Numbered from the stretch's first letter, positions 1 through 7,344 are shown. The stretch: DNA of 8,539 bases from Bacteroidota bacterium (GCA_024640925.1 JAHEEB010000087.1:1203-9741); one strand, 5' to 3'. Made by a program: numbers and translations. The notes: generated from the letters alone by a model not told the origin.

Positions 1-304
1 ACAAAATTCTAAAATACTCATAAATTGCTAAAAGTTGGAAAGTATGAAGCTAGAGCATTTGATTTTATAATCAATAATTGATTTTTAAGAATTGCTAAAA
101 ACATAAATATGGATAATTACCCTTAAAAAAACATACTAAAAATTGTAAAACAAATAAAAAAAAGAATCTTTGTTCAAAATATCAGGGGGCAAATGTATAA
201 GTATTAATATTCGAAATGATTTTTGTCTATCTTTGAACCGGGTCAATAATTACTCATAATTAGTTTTTAAGCACTATTTTTTTATATTTTAAATACACAT
301 CTGC
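1..304. other. AT-rich region upstream of glnN
   Basis: No coding region is supported here: stops are dense in the frames I read and nothing resembles the tail of a known protein. The stretch holds a short inverted repeat (7-base arms at 69-75 and 77-83, one-base centre) and two copies of AATTGCTAAAA at 23-33 and 90-100. A G-run (GGGGG) lies at about 185-189, and the glnN promoter element is at 228-235. In DNA this AT-rich the small repeats may be chance. The likely role is the intergenic leader of glnN. Confidence 0.5.
228..235 (+). promoter_or_regulatory. Bacteroidota-type -7 element for glnN
   Basis: TATCTTTG is a perfect match to the TAnnTTTG -7 element recognised by the main sigma factor of Bacteroidota. 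It lies 69 bases before the glnN ATG, so transcription would start near 242 and leave a leader of about 60 bases. I see no TTTG -33 element at the usual spacing of roughly 19-20 bases, so the promoter may be weak or need an activator. The assignment rests on the motif and position alone. Confidence 0.5.
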
Positions 305-2491
305 ATGGCAACAGTACGATTTTATGCACTTCAGGAGGCACAAAGCCGCAAACCTGTGAAAATTGAATATCCGGAGAAGAAAACATCAGATTACTTTGCA
401 GTCAATGTATTCGATAAAAGGAAGATGTTGGAATACCTGTCAAAAGATGCTTTTGATGGAGTTATGGATTGTATTGATAAGGGTCAACGTATGGACAGAC
501 GTCTGGCTGAACAGGTTGCTGTGGGTATGAAAGCCTGGGCTATGGATATGGGCGCAACCTACTATTCTCATTGGTTTAGTCCCCTTACTGATGGTACCGC
601 AGAAAAACACGATGCCTTTATTGATTTTTCAGGTAGTGGGGGTGTTATTGAGAGTTTCCCCGGCAAGTTACTTGTGCAACAAGAACCAGATGCCAGTAGT
701 TTTCCGAGTGGTGGAATCAGAAATACTTTCGAAGCCAGAGGCTATACCGCCTGGGATCCATCGTCGCCCGCATTCGTTCTTGACAGAACCCTTTGTATAC
801 CAACAATATTTGTAGCCTATACCGGCGAAGCGCTCGATTTTAAAACACCTTTGTTAAAGGCACTTTCAGCTATTGACAAAGCTGCAACCGATGTTTGTCA
901 GTACTTTGATAAAGATGTATCAAAGGTTTGGGCTGCTTTAGGATGGGAACAGGAATATTTTCTTGTTGACGAAGCCCTTTTTAATGCCCGCCCTGACTTG
1001 TCAGCATGTGGAAGGACTCTGGTAGGGCACCAATCGGCAAAAGATCAGCAATTAGAAGACCAATATTTTGCTGCAATACCCGAAAGGGTGAGTTCCTTTA
1101 TGCGAGAAGTGGAGGTTGAAGGATATCGTCTTGGAATACCAATTAAGACAAGGCATAACGAAGTTGCTCCCAATCAATATGAACTGGCACCAATTTTTGA
1201 GGAATGCAACCTTGCAGTAGACCATAATATGCTTGTTATGGATATTATGAAAAAAATTGCACGTCGTCATGGTTTCAGAGTGTTATTCCACGAAAAACCT
1301 TTTAATGGAATTAATGGAAGTGGAAAACACAATAACTGGTCACTTTTTACAAACACAGGAATAAACTTACTTTCGCCAGGTGCTAAGCCTAAAACGAACA
1401 CTCAATTTCTTGCTTTCCTGGTTTGTACGCTCAATGCAGTATACAAACATCAGGATTTAATCAGGGCTTCTATTGTATCGGCCGGAAACTGTCACCGGTT
1501 GGGTGCAAATGAGGCACCACCACTTATTATTTCTGCCTTTGTCGGACACATGCTCAGCGAAATGCTTGATGATCTTGAAACCAGGGTAACAAACAAAAAA
1601 ATGACCCCTGACGAAAAGACAGAACTTAAACTGGATGTTGGAAAAATTCCTGAAATAATGCTCGACAACACAGATAGAAATCGTACCTCGCCATTTGCAT
1701 TTGTAGGAAACCGTTTCGAATTCAGGGCTGTAGGCGCCCCCGCAAATTGTGCTTCTGCTATGATTGCCTTAAACACAGCTGTAGCCCAGGAATTGAAAGA
1801 ATTTAAAAAGGATGCGGACAAGCTTATTGACAAGGGAATTAAAAAAGACGAAGCTATATTTCAGGTTATCCGCGAGTTTATTATAAAATCGAAAAATGTT
1901 CGTTTTGAAGGAAATAGTTATGGTGAAGACTGGCAGAAAGAAGCTCCTAAACGCGGACTTACAAATATCAGCAATGTAATTGAAGCACTTGATGCCTATA
2001 CCTCTGAAAAGTCCAAAAAACTTTTTGTCGAAAATAAAGTTTTTACTGAAAGAGAGCTTGAAGCCCGAACGGAAGTGCGTTATGAAAATTATGGCAAGAA
2101 AGTCCAGATTGAATCGAGGATTTTAGCAAGCATTGCGCTTAACCAAATTGTACCAACGGCTATTGATTATCAGACCAGGCTGATAGAAAATGTACAGGGA
2201 CTGAAGGAATTGTTTGGAAATGATTTTAAGGAAATTGCAAGTGGCCGGCTTGAGTTAATCAGGCAAATCTCGGAACACACTTCAGCTATCAAAGCTATGG
2301 TAAACGAAATGACTGAAGAAAGAAAAAGTGCCAATAAAATTGAAGAAATTCGTGAAAAAGCTTATGAATATTCGATTAAGGTATTTCCTTTCTTTGAGAA
2401 AATCCGTTTTCATATCGATCGGTTAGAGCGCATTGTAGATAATGAAATGTGGCCATTGCCCAAATATACCGAATTGCTGTTTACCCGCTGA
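305..2491 (+). CDS. glnN: Type III glutamine synthetase (GlnN)
   Basis: This is a 728-residue ATP-dependent glutamine synthetase that joins ammonia to glutamate in the cytoplasm, the entry point for nitrogen assimilation. Length (about 730) and sequence match the GSIII class known from Bacteroides, not the roughly 470-residue GSI. Visible signatures: the GSIII-specific stretch SFPSGGIRNTFEARGYTAWD at 132-151; GWEQEYFLVD at 213-222 with metal-binding glutamates; RHNEVAPNQYELAP at 283-296; the ATP/metal segment NGSGKHNNWS at 337-346; GNCHRLGANEAPP at 394-406; DRNRTSPFAFVGNRFEFR at 457-474; and the family's conserved end WPLPKYTELLF. The ATG start agrees with the family N-terminus (MxxxRFxALQE). 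No catalytic motif is broken. No PII or ammonium-transporter gene is adjacent within the window, and the gene has its own upstream promoter element. The next gene, kup, is 231 bases away with a separate promoter, so glnN is probably monocistronic. Confidence 0.97.
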   Translation: MATVRFYALQEAQSRKPVKIEYPEKKTSDYFAVNVFDKRKMLEYLSKDAFDGVMDCIDKGQRMDRRLAEQVAVGMKAWAMDMGATYYSHWFSPLTDGTAEKHDAFIDFSGSGGVIESFPGKLLVQQEPDASSFPSGGIRNTFEARGYTAWDPSSPAFVLDRTLCIPTIFVAYTGEALDFKTPLLKALSAIDKAATDVCQYFDKDVSKVWAALGWEQEYFLVDEALFNARPDLSACGRTLVGHQSAKDQQLEDQYFAAIPERVSSFMREVEVEGYRLGIPIKTRHNEVAPNQYELAPIFEECNLAVDHNMLVMDIMKKIARRHGFRVLFHEKPFNGINGSGKHNNWSLFTNTGINLLSPGAKPKTNTQFLAFLVCTLNAVYKHQDLIRASIVSAGNCHRLGANEAPPLIISAFVGHMLSEMLDDLETRVTNKKMTPDEKTELKLDVGKIPEIMLDNTDRNRTSPFAFVGNRFEFRAVGAPANCASAMIALNTAVAQELKEFKKDADKLIDKGIKKDEAIFQVIREFIIKSKNVRFEGNSYGEDWQKEAPKRGLTNISNVIEALDAYTSEKSKKLFVENKVFTERELEARTEVRYENYGKKVQIESRILASIALNQIVPTAIDYQTRLIENVQGLKELFGNDFKEIASGRLELIRQISEHTSAIKAMVNEMTEERKSANKIEEIREKAYEYSIKVFPFFEKIRFHIDRLERIVDNEMWPLPKYTELLFTR

Positions 2492-2690
2492 TATTTTCAT
2501 CATATCCTATAAAAAGGCAGCTAAAACAGTACTTTTTTTCATTGGTTTTGTTTATTAGCTTGGGGTTAAACCTTTACACTATGAATGCTGATAGCAATTG
2601 AAATTTTCGATATTTTTATTGCTAAATAAGGGATTAAATCTGTGCCCGGCTTTTTTTGACAAACAAAGTATCATATAAGACTATTTAATA
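2492..2690. other. glnN-kup intergenic region
   Basis: No gene is seen here. An imperfect inverted repeat pairs AGCTAAAACA (2519-2528) with TGTTTATTAGCT (2549-2560), about ten pairs with two one-base bulges. A run of seven T sits in the loop instead of after the stem, so it is not a standard intrinsic terminator, although it may still act in 3' end formation for glnN. The kup promoter element follows immediately. Confidence 0.35.
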
Positions 2691-2698
2691 TACATTTG
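2691..2698 (+). promoter_or_regulatory. Bacteroidota-type -7 element for kup
   Basis: TACATTTG matches TAnnTTTG exactly and lies 24 bases before the ATG at 2723. Transcription would start at about 2704, giving a leader of about 20 bases. A TTTG followed by AC occurs at 2655-2658, but the gap of 32 bases to the -7 box is too long for a normal -33 element. The box overlaps the TTG at 2696 that would extend the kup reading frame by nine codons, which argues against that start. Confidence 0.55.
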
Positions 2699-2722
2699 TC
2701 CGTTTTTTTCATAAATGAAACT

Positions 2723-4666
2723 ATGGTTAAAGAGTCAAATGCTTCCATTCGGAAGCTTACGGTGGCAGGGGTAATTGTAACATTAGGAATTGTATATGGC
2801 GATATAGGTACCAGTCCGCTGTATGTGATGAAGGCAATAACAGCAACAGTTGGAGGCGACAGGACACTTTTAATTTTTGGAGCTTTATCTTGTATTGTCT
2901 GGACACTTACCTTACAAACTACAATCAAATATATTTTTATTACCCTCAGGGCTGATAACCATGGTGAGGGAGGAATATTTGCACTTTATGCACTTCTTAA
3001 AAAGAAAAGCTTACCAATTGCTATTCTGACAATGATAGGAGGATGCACCTTACTTGCCGATGGTATTATAACACCTTCCATAACAGTCACTTCATCAATT
3101 GAAGGTTTGAAGCTTATAGATCCGGTACTTTCGGTTGTACCTATTGTTTTGTTAATTGTAACCGTGTTATTCTTTGTTCAGCAGTTTGGAACCAATTTTA
3201 TAGGTCGTTCTTTCGGACCTATGATGGTTGTGTGGTTTGCTATGTTAGGAGTGCTTGGATTGTCTTATTTGATTAAGTATCCTGCAATACTTGCAGCGTT
3301 AAACCCTATGTATGCAATAAAGTTCTTATCAACTTTTCCACAGGGATATCTTATATTAGGGGCCGTATTTCTTTGTACCACAGGAGCAGAAGCGTTATAT
3401 TCCGATTTGGGTCATTGTGGAATAAAGAATATTCGTGTTTCGTGGATTTTTGTGAAAATTACGTTGATACTTAACTATCTTGGACAGGGTGCATGGTATC
3501 TTATGGCACATCCTTCCGATAGAAATATTAATCCTTTTTATGCAATAATGCCCGATTGGTTTCTTTTGCCAGGAATTATTATAGCTACAATTGCTGCTAT
3601 AATTGCCAGTCAGGCTCTCATTAGTGGTTCCTTTACATTAATCAGCGAAGCTATTTCGCTTAATTTCTGGCCCAAAGTGCGTGTCTCGCAACCGACAGAA
3701 GTTAAAGGACAGGTCTATATTTCCAGTATTAACTGGTTTCTTTGGGCAGCATGTTGTTTTGTTGTAATCTATTTTGGCGAATCATCTAAAATGGAAGCAG
3801 CTTATGGCTTGTCTATTACAATAACCATGATTATGACTACTTTTCTTCTGGTTCGCTATTTGAATCAGTTGAAATTGCCGATTATTATTGTTGGTTTAAT
3901 TTTCCTGGTTTATCTTACCATCGAAGGTGCTTTCTTATTTGCCAACCTGAATAAATTTATGCATGGTGGGTGGTTTACAATATTTGCTGGCTTTTTATTC
4001 TTTTTAATAATGTACGGGTGGTATTTCGGACGCAGGATTAAAAATAAATATATTCGTTTTGAAAATCTCAACGATTATGCCGGATTATTGAAAGAATTAT
4101 CAAAGGATAAAACAGTACCTAAATTTGCTAGTAACCTTGTATACATAGTTAAGGCTAACAGAATAGAACAAATCGAGGCGAAGATTATTTTTTCAATTAT
4201 CAATAAACGCCCCAAAAGAGCTGATACATATTGGTTTATTCATGTCGACAGGCTAAATAATCCCGATACATTCGAATATAAAGTACACCACATTATACCT
4301 GGCGTTATTATCAAAATCGATTTTCATCTGGGGTTCAAGGTAGAGCCAAGAATTAATCTTTATTTTAAAGAAGTTTTGGAGGATCTGGAAATGGCAGGAG
4401 AGATTAACCTTACCAGTAAATATAATTCACTCTCAAAACACAATATATTAGGCGATTTCCTTTTTGTTAACCTCGATCGGATTATGACCCCTGACTATAA
4501 GCTTAAGCCTTGGGAGACCTTTACTATGGGATTGCATGAAATAACCAGGTGGATGAGTATTAACGATGTAAAAGCTTTAGGGCTCGATACAAGTAATGTT
4601 ATTGAAGAAAAAGTTCCTATCGCCATTGAGCAAGTTATTACTCAGAGAATAAAAAGAAGAAGCTAA
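2723..4666 (+). CDS. kup: Kup (HAK/KUP/KT) potassium uptake permease
   Basis: This inner-membrane K+ uptake protein, most likely a K+/H+ symporter, has 647 residues, usual for the family. The N-terminal two thirds (about 10-435) are a run of hydrophobic helices, expected to number 12. Family motifs seen: LGIVYGDIGTSPLYV at 21-35, ADNHGEGGIFALYAL at 77-91, LADGIITPSITV at 111-122, GAEALYSDLGHCG at 221-233 and GQVYISSINW at 329-338. A positively charged linker (GRRIKNKYIRF) leads into a soluble C-terminal domain of about 200 residues, normal for Kup. I chose the ATG at 2723 because the longer TTG start at 2696 lies inside a TAnnTTTG promoter box and adds no conserved residues. The gene ends convergently with the DUF3109 gene, 225 bases apart. 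No Kdp or Trk subunits or regulatory partner are adjacent. No defects are seen. Confidence 0.95.
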   Translation: MVKESNASIRKLTVAGVIVTLGIVYGDIGTSPLYVMKAITATVGGDRTLLIFGALSCIVWTLTLQTTIKYIFITLRADNHGEGGIFALYALLKKKSLPIAILTMIGGCTLLADGIITPSITVTSSIEGLKLIDPVLSVVPIVLLIVTVLFFVQQFGTNFIGRSFGPMMVVWFAMLGVLGLSYLIKYPAILAALNPMYAIKFLSTFPQGYLILGAVFLCTTGAEALYSDLGHCGIKNIRVSWIFVKITLILNYLGQGAWYLMAHPSDRNINPFYAIMPDWFLLPGIIIATIAAIIASQALISGSFTLISEAISLNFWPKVRVSQPTEVKGQVYISSINWFLWAACCFVVIYFGESSKMEAAYGLSITITMIMTTFLLVRYLNQLKLPIIIVGLIFLVYLTIEGAFLFANLNKFMHGGWFTIFAGFLFFLIMYGWYFGRRIKNKYIRFENLNDYAGLLKELSKDKTVPKFASNLVYIVKANRIEQIEAKIIFSIINKRPKRADTYWFIHVDRLNNPDTFEYKVHHIIPGVIIKIDFHLGFKVEPRINLYFKEVLEDLEMAGEINLTSKYNSLSKHNILGDFLFVNLDRIMTPDYKLKPWETFTMGLHEITRWMSINDVKALGLDTSNVIEEKVPIAIEQVITQRIKRRS

Positions 4667-4823
4667 CATCAGAACGTAGGATAAGTATAGTACCAGTAAA
4701 GGATCAGTAAAGTTGATTACCTCTTAATTACAGATAAAATGGTGAAAATTCATAATAATGTAATTCTGGAAGGAATAGTTGAAGTACTGGGTAAAACTTT
4801 GGTTTTCAGGAAGTAATGGATAA

Positions 4824-4840
4824 GTTTCTGCCTAAGAAAC
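4824..4840. terminator. Small hairpin between convergent genes, possible terminator
   Basis: GTTTCT (4824-4829) and AGAAAC (4835-4840) form a perfect 6-base stem with a 5-base loop, lying between the ends of kup and the DUF3109 gene. It is moderately T-rich downstream on the + strand (ATTTTAT) and not clearly so on the - strand. Position suits a shared terminator, but the stem is short and AT-rich, so support is weak. Confidence 0.25.
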
Positions 4841-4891
4841 AGATTTTATGGGTTTGAAATATAATGTTTTGTAACTCTGGTAATTCAGGCA

Positions 4892-5467
4892 CTATTTCCC
4901 GCTTTTCAGCAGATGTTCCTGGGCTATTTTCAGTTCATTAAACCATTCTTCACCAAACATTCTGATAAGAGGGTCTTTCAGAAAGTCATTGACATATATG
5001 TTTTTCTCGTGTCCCAAAGCAATTGCCGGACTGCAAACTGACCATATATCGTAATTTACTGCAGTGAATTTCTGGTATTTTTTCAATCGTACCGGATACA
5101 AATGACACGAAACAGGTTTTCTGAATGATGTTTTTTTATCGAAAAATGCCTTTTCAATACCGCATTTATAAATGTCGTCTTCGATTATTGTATAAGCACA
5201 TTCCTTGCCATCAATTAAAGGAGTAACCTGGTCATTTTCCGAGTCAATAATCCAGGTGCCTTGTTGCTCTAAAGCTTTAACACCTTCAGGTCGTAAATAT
5301 GCTTTAAAGTTTTCATATTCATCCTCGATTATATCAACTTCATCTAAGGTTAACGGGGCACCCGAATCGCCCACAACACAACACCAACCTTTGCATTTTG
5401 TTAAATCACAACAAAATCTTTTTTCTATAACATCCAGACTGATTATTGTATCGTTGATCTGCAGCAT
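4892..5467 (-). CDS. DUF3109 family cysteine-cluster protein
   Basis: This 191-residue soluble protein has no signal peptide or membrane segment. It matches the DUF3109 family common in Bacteroidota; function is unknown, and the cysteine pattern suggests binding of zinc, iron or an Fe-S cluster, in the manner of YkgJ-type proteins. Cysteines fall at 19, 20, 25, 29, 30, 90, 102, 121 and 145, in the contexts FCCDLTKCKGWCC (18-30), DGKECAYT (86-93), YKCGIEKAF (100-108), KPVSCHLYPVR (117-127) and WSVCSPA (142-148). GDSGAPL (33-39) and the C-terminal PLIRMFGEEWFNEL (166-179) are also family-like. I chose the ATG at 5467 because the upstream in-frame TTG at 5494 lies inside a promoter element and homologues begin MLQIxDT. 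It is transcribed alone, convergent with kup and divergent from the decarboxylase gene. Confidence 0.88.
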   Translation of the reverse strand: MLQINDTIISLDVIEKRFCCDLTKCKGWCCVVGDSGAPLTLDEVDIIEDEYENFKAYLRPEGVKALEQQGTWIIDSENDQVTPLIDGKECAYTIIEDDIYKCGIEKAFFDKKTSFRKPVSCHLYPVRLKKYQKFTAVNYDIWSVCSPAIALGHEKNIYVNDFLKDPLIRMFGEEWFNELKIAQEHLLKSGK

Positions 5468-5491
5468 GTATAATTTTTTATAATGAAGAAA

Positions 5492-5499
5492 CAAATATA
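5492..5499 (-). promoter_or_regulatory. Bacteroidota-type -7 element for the DUF3109 gene
   Basis: Read on the minus strand, TATATTTG is an exact TAnnTTTG match, 24 bases before the ATG at 5467. The spacing is identical to that of the kup promoter and its ATG. Transcription would start at about 5485, leaving a leader of about 18 bases. No good -33 TTTG is seen at the expected distance. It overlaps the alternative TTG start codon. Confidence 0.55.
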
Positions 5500-5600
5500 A
5501 AGTGTTTTATTTGGAAATAGGGTTAATTAAAAATTGTAATATAAAGAAAACCCAGACTTTTTCAATGTTTTGAGAAAGGATGAAAAACCTTCCTTGTGTT

Positions 5601-5629
5601 CCGCTAAAAGCGGTTCTTGTTTTTTATTT
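5601..5629 (+). terminator. Hairpin with T-rich tail (orphan intrinsic-terminator-like)
   Basis: CCGCT-AAA-AGCGG (5601-5613) is a perfect 5-base GC-rich stem with a 3-base loop, followed by TTCTTGTTTTTTATTT. An outer AAAAAC (5583-5588) can pair with GTTTTT (from 5619), closing a larger structure. This is terminator-like on the + strand, yet no + strand gene ends nearby: the gene to the left points away. It may end an unannotated short RNA, block antisense readthrough, or be part of a degenerate intergenic repeat. Confidence 0.3.
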
Positions 5630-5872
5630 CGTGGTTAATTGATTAGAGATTTGATACTTTATTGATTTTTTGTGTCTCTATTGACAAATCCCTGGTTACC
5701 TTTTTTAGTAGCTATTAATTTTAGAAAATAAAATATTTTATCCTCTAATAAAATTTTAGAAATACCTCTGTGTGCGCTGTGTCATTACAATTCGATTTTG
5801 TAGTATAACGTGTATATTATAAAGAATAAATAATCTTATGAACTATTCAATAAGAAGTGTTAATTTATTTGT

Positions 5873-5880
5873 TTATTTTG
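5873..5880 (+). promoter_or_regulatory. Possible -7 element for the decarboxylase operon
   Basis: TTATTTTG differs from TAnnTTTG at one position and lies 33 bases before the ATG at 5913, which would give a leader of about 26 bases. No -33 partner is seen. It is the best-placed candidate in the gap but weaker than the three exact boxes elsewhere in the window. Confidence 0.2.
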
Positions 5881-5912
5881 CTCCTGAAAAAACCTGAAAT
5901 TCTGTTTGTATA

Positions 5913-7334
5913 ATGAAAATAAAAAACACGTATTTTGACCTGATTGAGCAATCGTACTATTTCCCACAAGAAGGTTTCGATTTACGCGATGGATATTTAA
6001 CATTCCATGGAATTTCGCTGAAATACCTTATTCAGAAGTACGGAACGCCATTTAAGCTTACTTATTTGCCACGTATCAGTGATCAAATCAGGAAGGCTAA
6101 AAACTTGTTTAATAGGGCTATTAAGGCAAACAATTACAGTGGTAATTATCACTTTTGTTATTGTACCAAATGCTGTCACTTTCATCATGTGATTGGTACT
6201 GCCCTTAAAGAGACTGTACAGCTTGAGACATCATCTTCTTATGACCTAGATCTTATTCAACAGCTAAATGTGAAAGGTGAGCTCGATAAAAACACGTATA
6301 TTGTTCATAATGGGTATAAAACAGATGAGTACCTTGATAAAATAATCAAGTTCCAGAAACTTGGATTTAAAAATTCAATTGTGGTACTTGACAACAAAAA
6401 TGAGTTATACCGGGTACTTGAGCATGTAAAAGATGAACCCATTCAAGTTGGTATTCGTATGGCTATCGACGAGGAATCGCAATCGGCATACTATACCTCG
6501 CGTTTGGGAATCAGGCATAATGAAATTATCAATTTCTACAAATCGGAAATTGAAGATGAAAAGAGATTACAGTTGAAAATGCTTCACTTCTTTGTCGATT
6601 CTGGTATTGCCGATACATTATATTATTGGGGAGAATTTCAGAAGGCTCTTAAGATATACATTGAACTGAAAAGATTGTGTCCCACCCTCGACAGCATTAA
6701 TCTTGGAGGAGGATTCCCTTTTCGTAACCATCTCGGATTCGAGTATGATTACGAATATATGATCCGCGAAATTGTTAAGAATATCAAAGATGCTTGCAGT
6801 GCTGAAGGTGTTGAAGACCCTGATATTTTTACCGAATTTGGTAAATATACAGTAGGAGAGAGCGGAGCAATTATTTTCAGTGTACTTGAAAAGAAACAAC
6901 AAAACGATGCAGAGTTATGGTATATTGTCGATAACAGCCTGATGAACACCATACCCGATGCATGGTCTATTCACGAGAAATTTATCCTGTTGCCAGTAAA
7001 TAAATGGAATAACGAATATACCAGGGTGAATATTGGCGGCATCAGCTGCGATCATTCCGATTATTATAACTCCGAAGATATGAACCAGGAAATTCTTTTA
7101 CCGAAATTTTCGAGTAAGGAAAAAGAACCATTATATCTTGGATTCTTTCATACCGGGGCATATCAGGATTCTATCAGCGGCTATGGTGGGATAAAGCACT
7201 GCCTGATTCCCTCTCCAAAGCTTGTTGTTGTCGATCGCGATGAGACCGGCAATTATATCGATTATGTTTTCCGGAACGAACAAACGGTTGATGAAATGCT
7301 AAAAATATTAGGGTATAGCACAGGTAAAAAGTAA
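5913..7334 (+). CDS. PLP-dependent fold-type III decarboxylase, probable arginine decarboxylase
   Basis: This 473-residue cytoplasmic enzyme belongs to the alanine-racemase-fold decarboxylases (Orn/DAP/Arg decarboxylase family). It most resembles the short (about 460-residue) arginine decarboxylases annotated in flavobacteria, which would turn arginine into agmatine for polyamine synthesis. Landmarks: predicted Schiff-base lysine K86 in CYCTKCCHF (82-90); ETSSSYDLDLI at 105-115; HFFVDSG at 225-231, the histidine expected to stack on PLP; phosphate-binding NLGGGFP at 263-269; EFGKYTVGESG at 308-318; and GGISCDHSDYY at 375-385, where C379 and D380 occupy the usual catalytic Cys-Asp site. GAYQ at 415-418 is also conserved. 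It is much shorter than the roughly 630-residue SpeA and lacks room for its extra domains. Cysteines 82, 84, 87 and 88 crowd the lysine. It leads a tight run with the next two genes (10-base gap). Substrate is inferred from resemblance; ornithine, diaminopimelate or carboxynorspermidine cannot be excluded. Confidence 0.8.
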   Translation: MKIKNTYFDLIEQSYYFPQEGFDLRDGYLTFHGISLKYLIQKYGTPFKLTYLPRISDQIRKAKNLFNRAIKANNYSGNYHFCYCTKCCHFHHVIGTALKETVQLETSSSYDLDLIQQLNVKGELDKNTYIVHNGYKTDEYLDKIIKFQKLGFKNSIVVLDNKNELYRVLEHVKDEPIQVGIRMAIDEESQSAYYTSRLGIRHNEIINFYKSEIEDEKRLQLKMLHFFVDSGIADTLYYWGEFQKALKIYIELKRLCPTLDSINLGGGFPFRNHLGFEYDYEYMIREIVKNIKDACSAEGVEDPDIFTEFGKYTVGESGAIIFSVLEKKQQNDAELWYIVDNSLMNTIPDAWSIHEKFILLPVNKWNNEYTRVNIGGISCDHSDYYNSEDMNQEILLPKFSSKEKEPLYLGFFHTGAYQDSISGYGGIKHCLIPSPKLVVVDRDETGNYIDYVFRNEQTVDEMLKILGYSTGKK

Positions 7335-7344
7335 TAAAACATGT

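Larger units (their letters stand above)
5500..5912. other. Divergent intergenic region between DUF3109 and decarboxylase genes
   Basis: Over 400 bases carry no supported gene. Contents: a CCGCT/AGCGG hairpin with a T-rich tail (5601-5629); an AT-only 14-base palindrome at 5728-5741; an 11-base direct repeat AATTTTAGAAA at 5717-5727 and 5752-5762; and a G/C-richer phrase at about 5763-5784 with CTGTGT twice. A 20-codon open frame with a hydrophobic predicted peptide (5580-5642) overlaps the hairpin and is not supported as a gene. Promoters for both flanking genes must lie here, but for the decarboxylase only near-matches to TAnnTTTG are visible: TTATTTTG at 5873-5880 and TCTGTTTG at 5901-5908. 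Confidence 0.5.

Noticed and set aside
23..100. Direct repeat AATTGCTAAAA (23-33, 90-100) considered as start of a CRISPR or iteron array
   Set aside because: There are only two short copies with no regular spacing or further units, which is expected by chance in such AT-rich DNA.
1492..1833. 113-codon minus-strand open frame
   Set aside because: It lies wholly inside glnN, whose frame carries conserved catalytic motifs over this stretch. The minus-strand product is serine-rich, low in family-like features and typical of an antisense shadow.
2519..2560. Imperfect inverted repeat after glnN considered as an intrinsic terminator
   Set aside because: The T-run is in the loop, the stem is AT-rich with two bulges, and no T-tract follows the 3' arm.
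305..4666. glnN and kup as a joint nitrogen/potassium operon
   Set aside because: A 231-base gap with a separate exact promoter element before kup argues for independent transcription.
5205..5483. 92-codon + strand open frame
   Set aside because: It is antisense to the DUF3109 gene, whose conserved cysteines define the real frame.
5580..5642. 20-codon open frame MKNLPCVPLKAVLVFYFVVN
   Set aside because: It begins like an exported peptide, but is very short and overlaps a terminator-like hairpin and T-run that explain the hydrophobic codons (GTT, TTT). Kept only as a remark in the finding on that hairpin.
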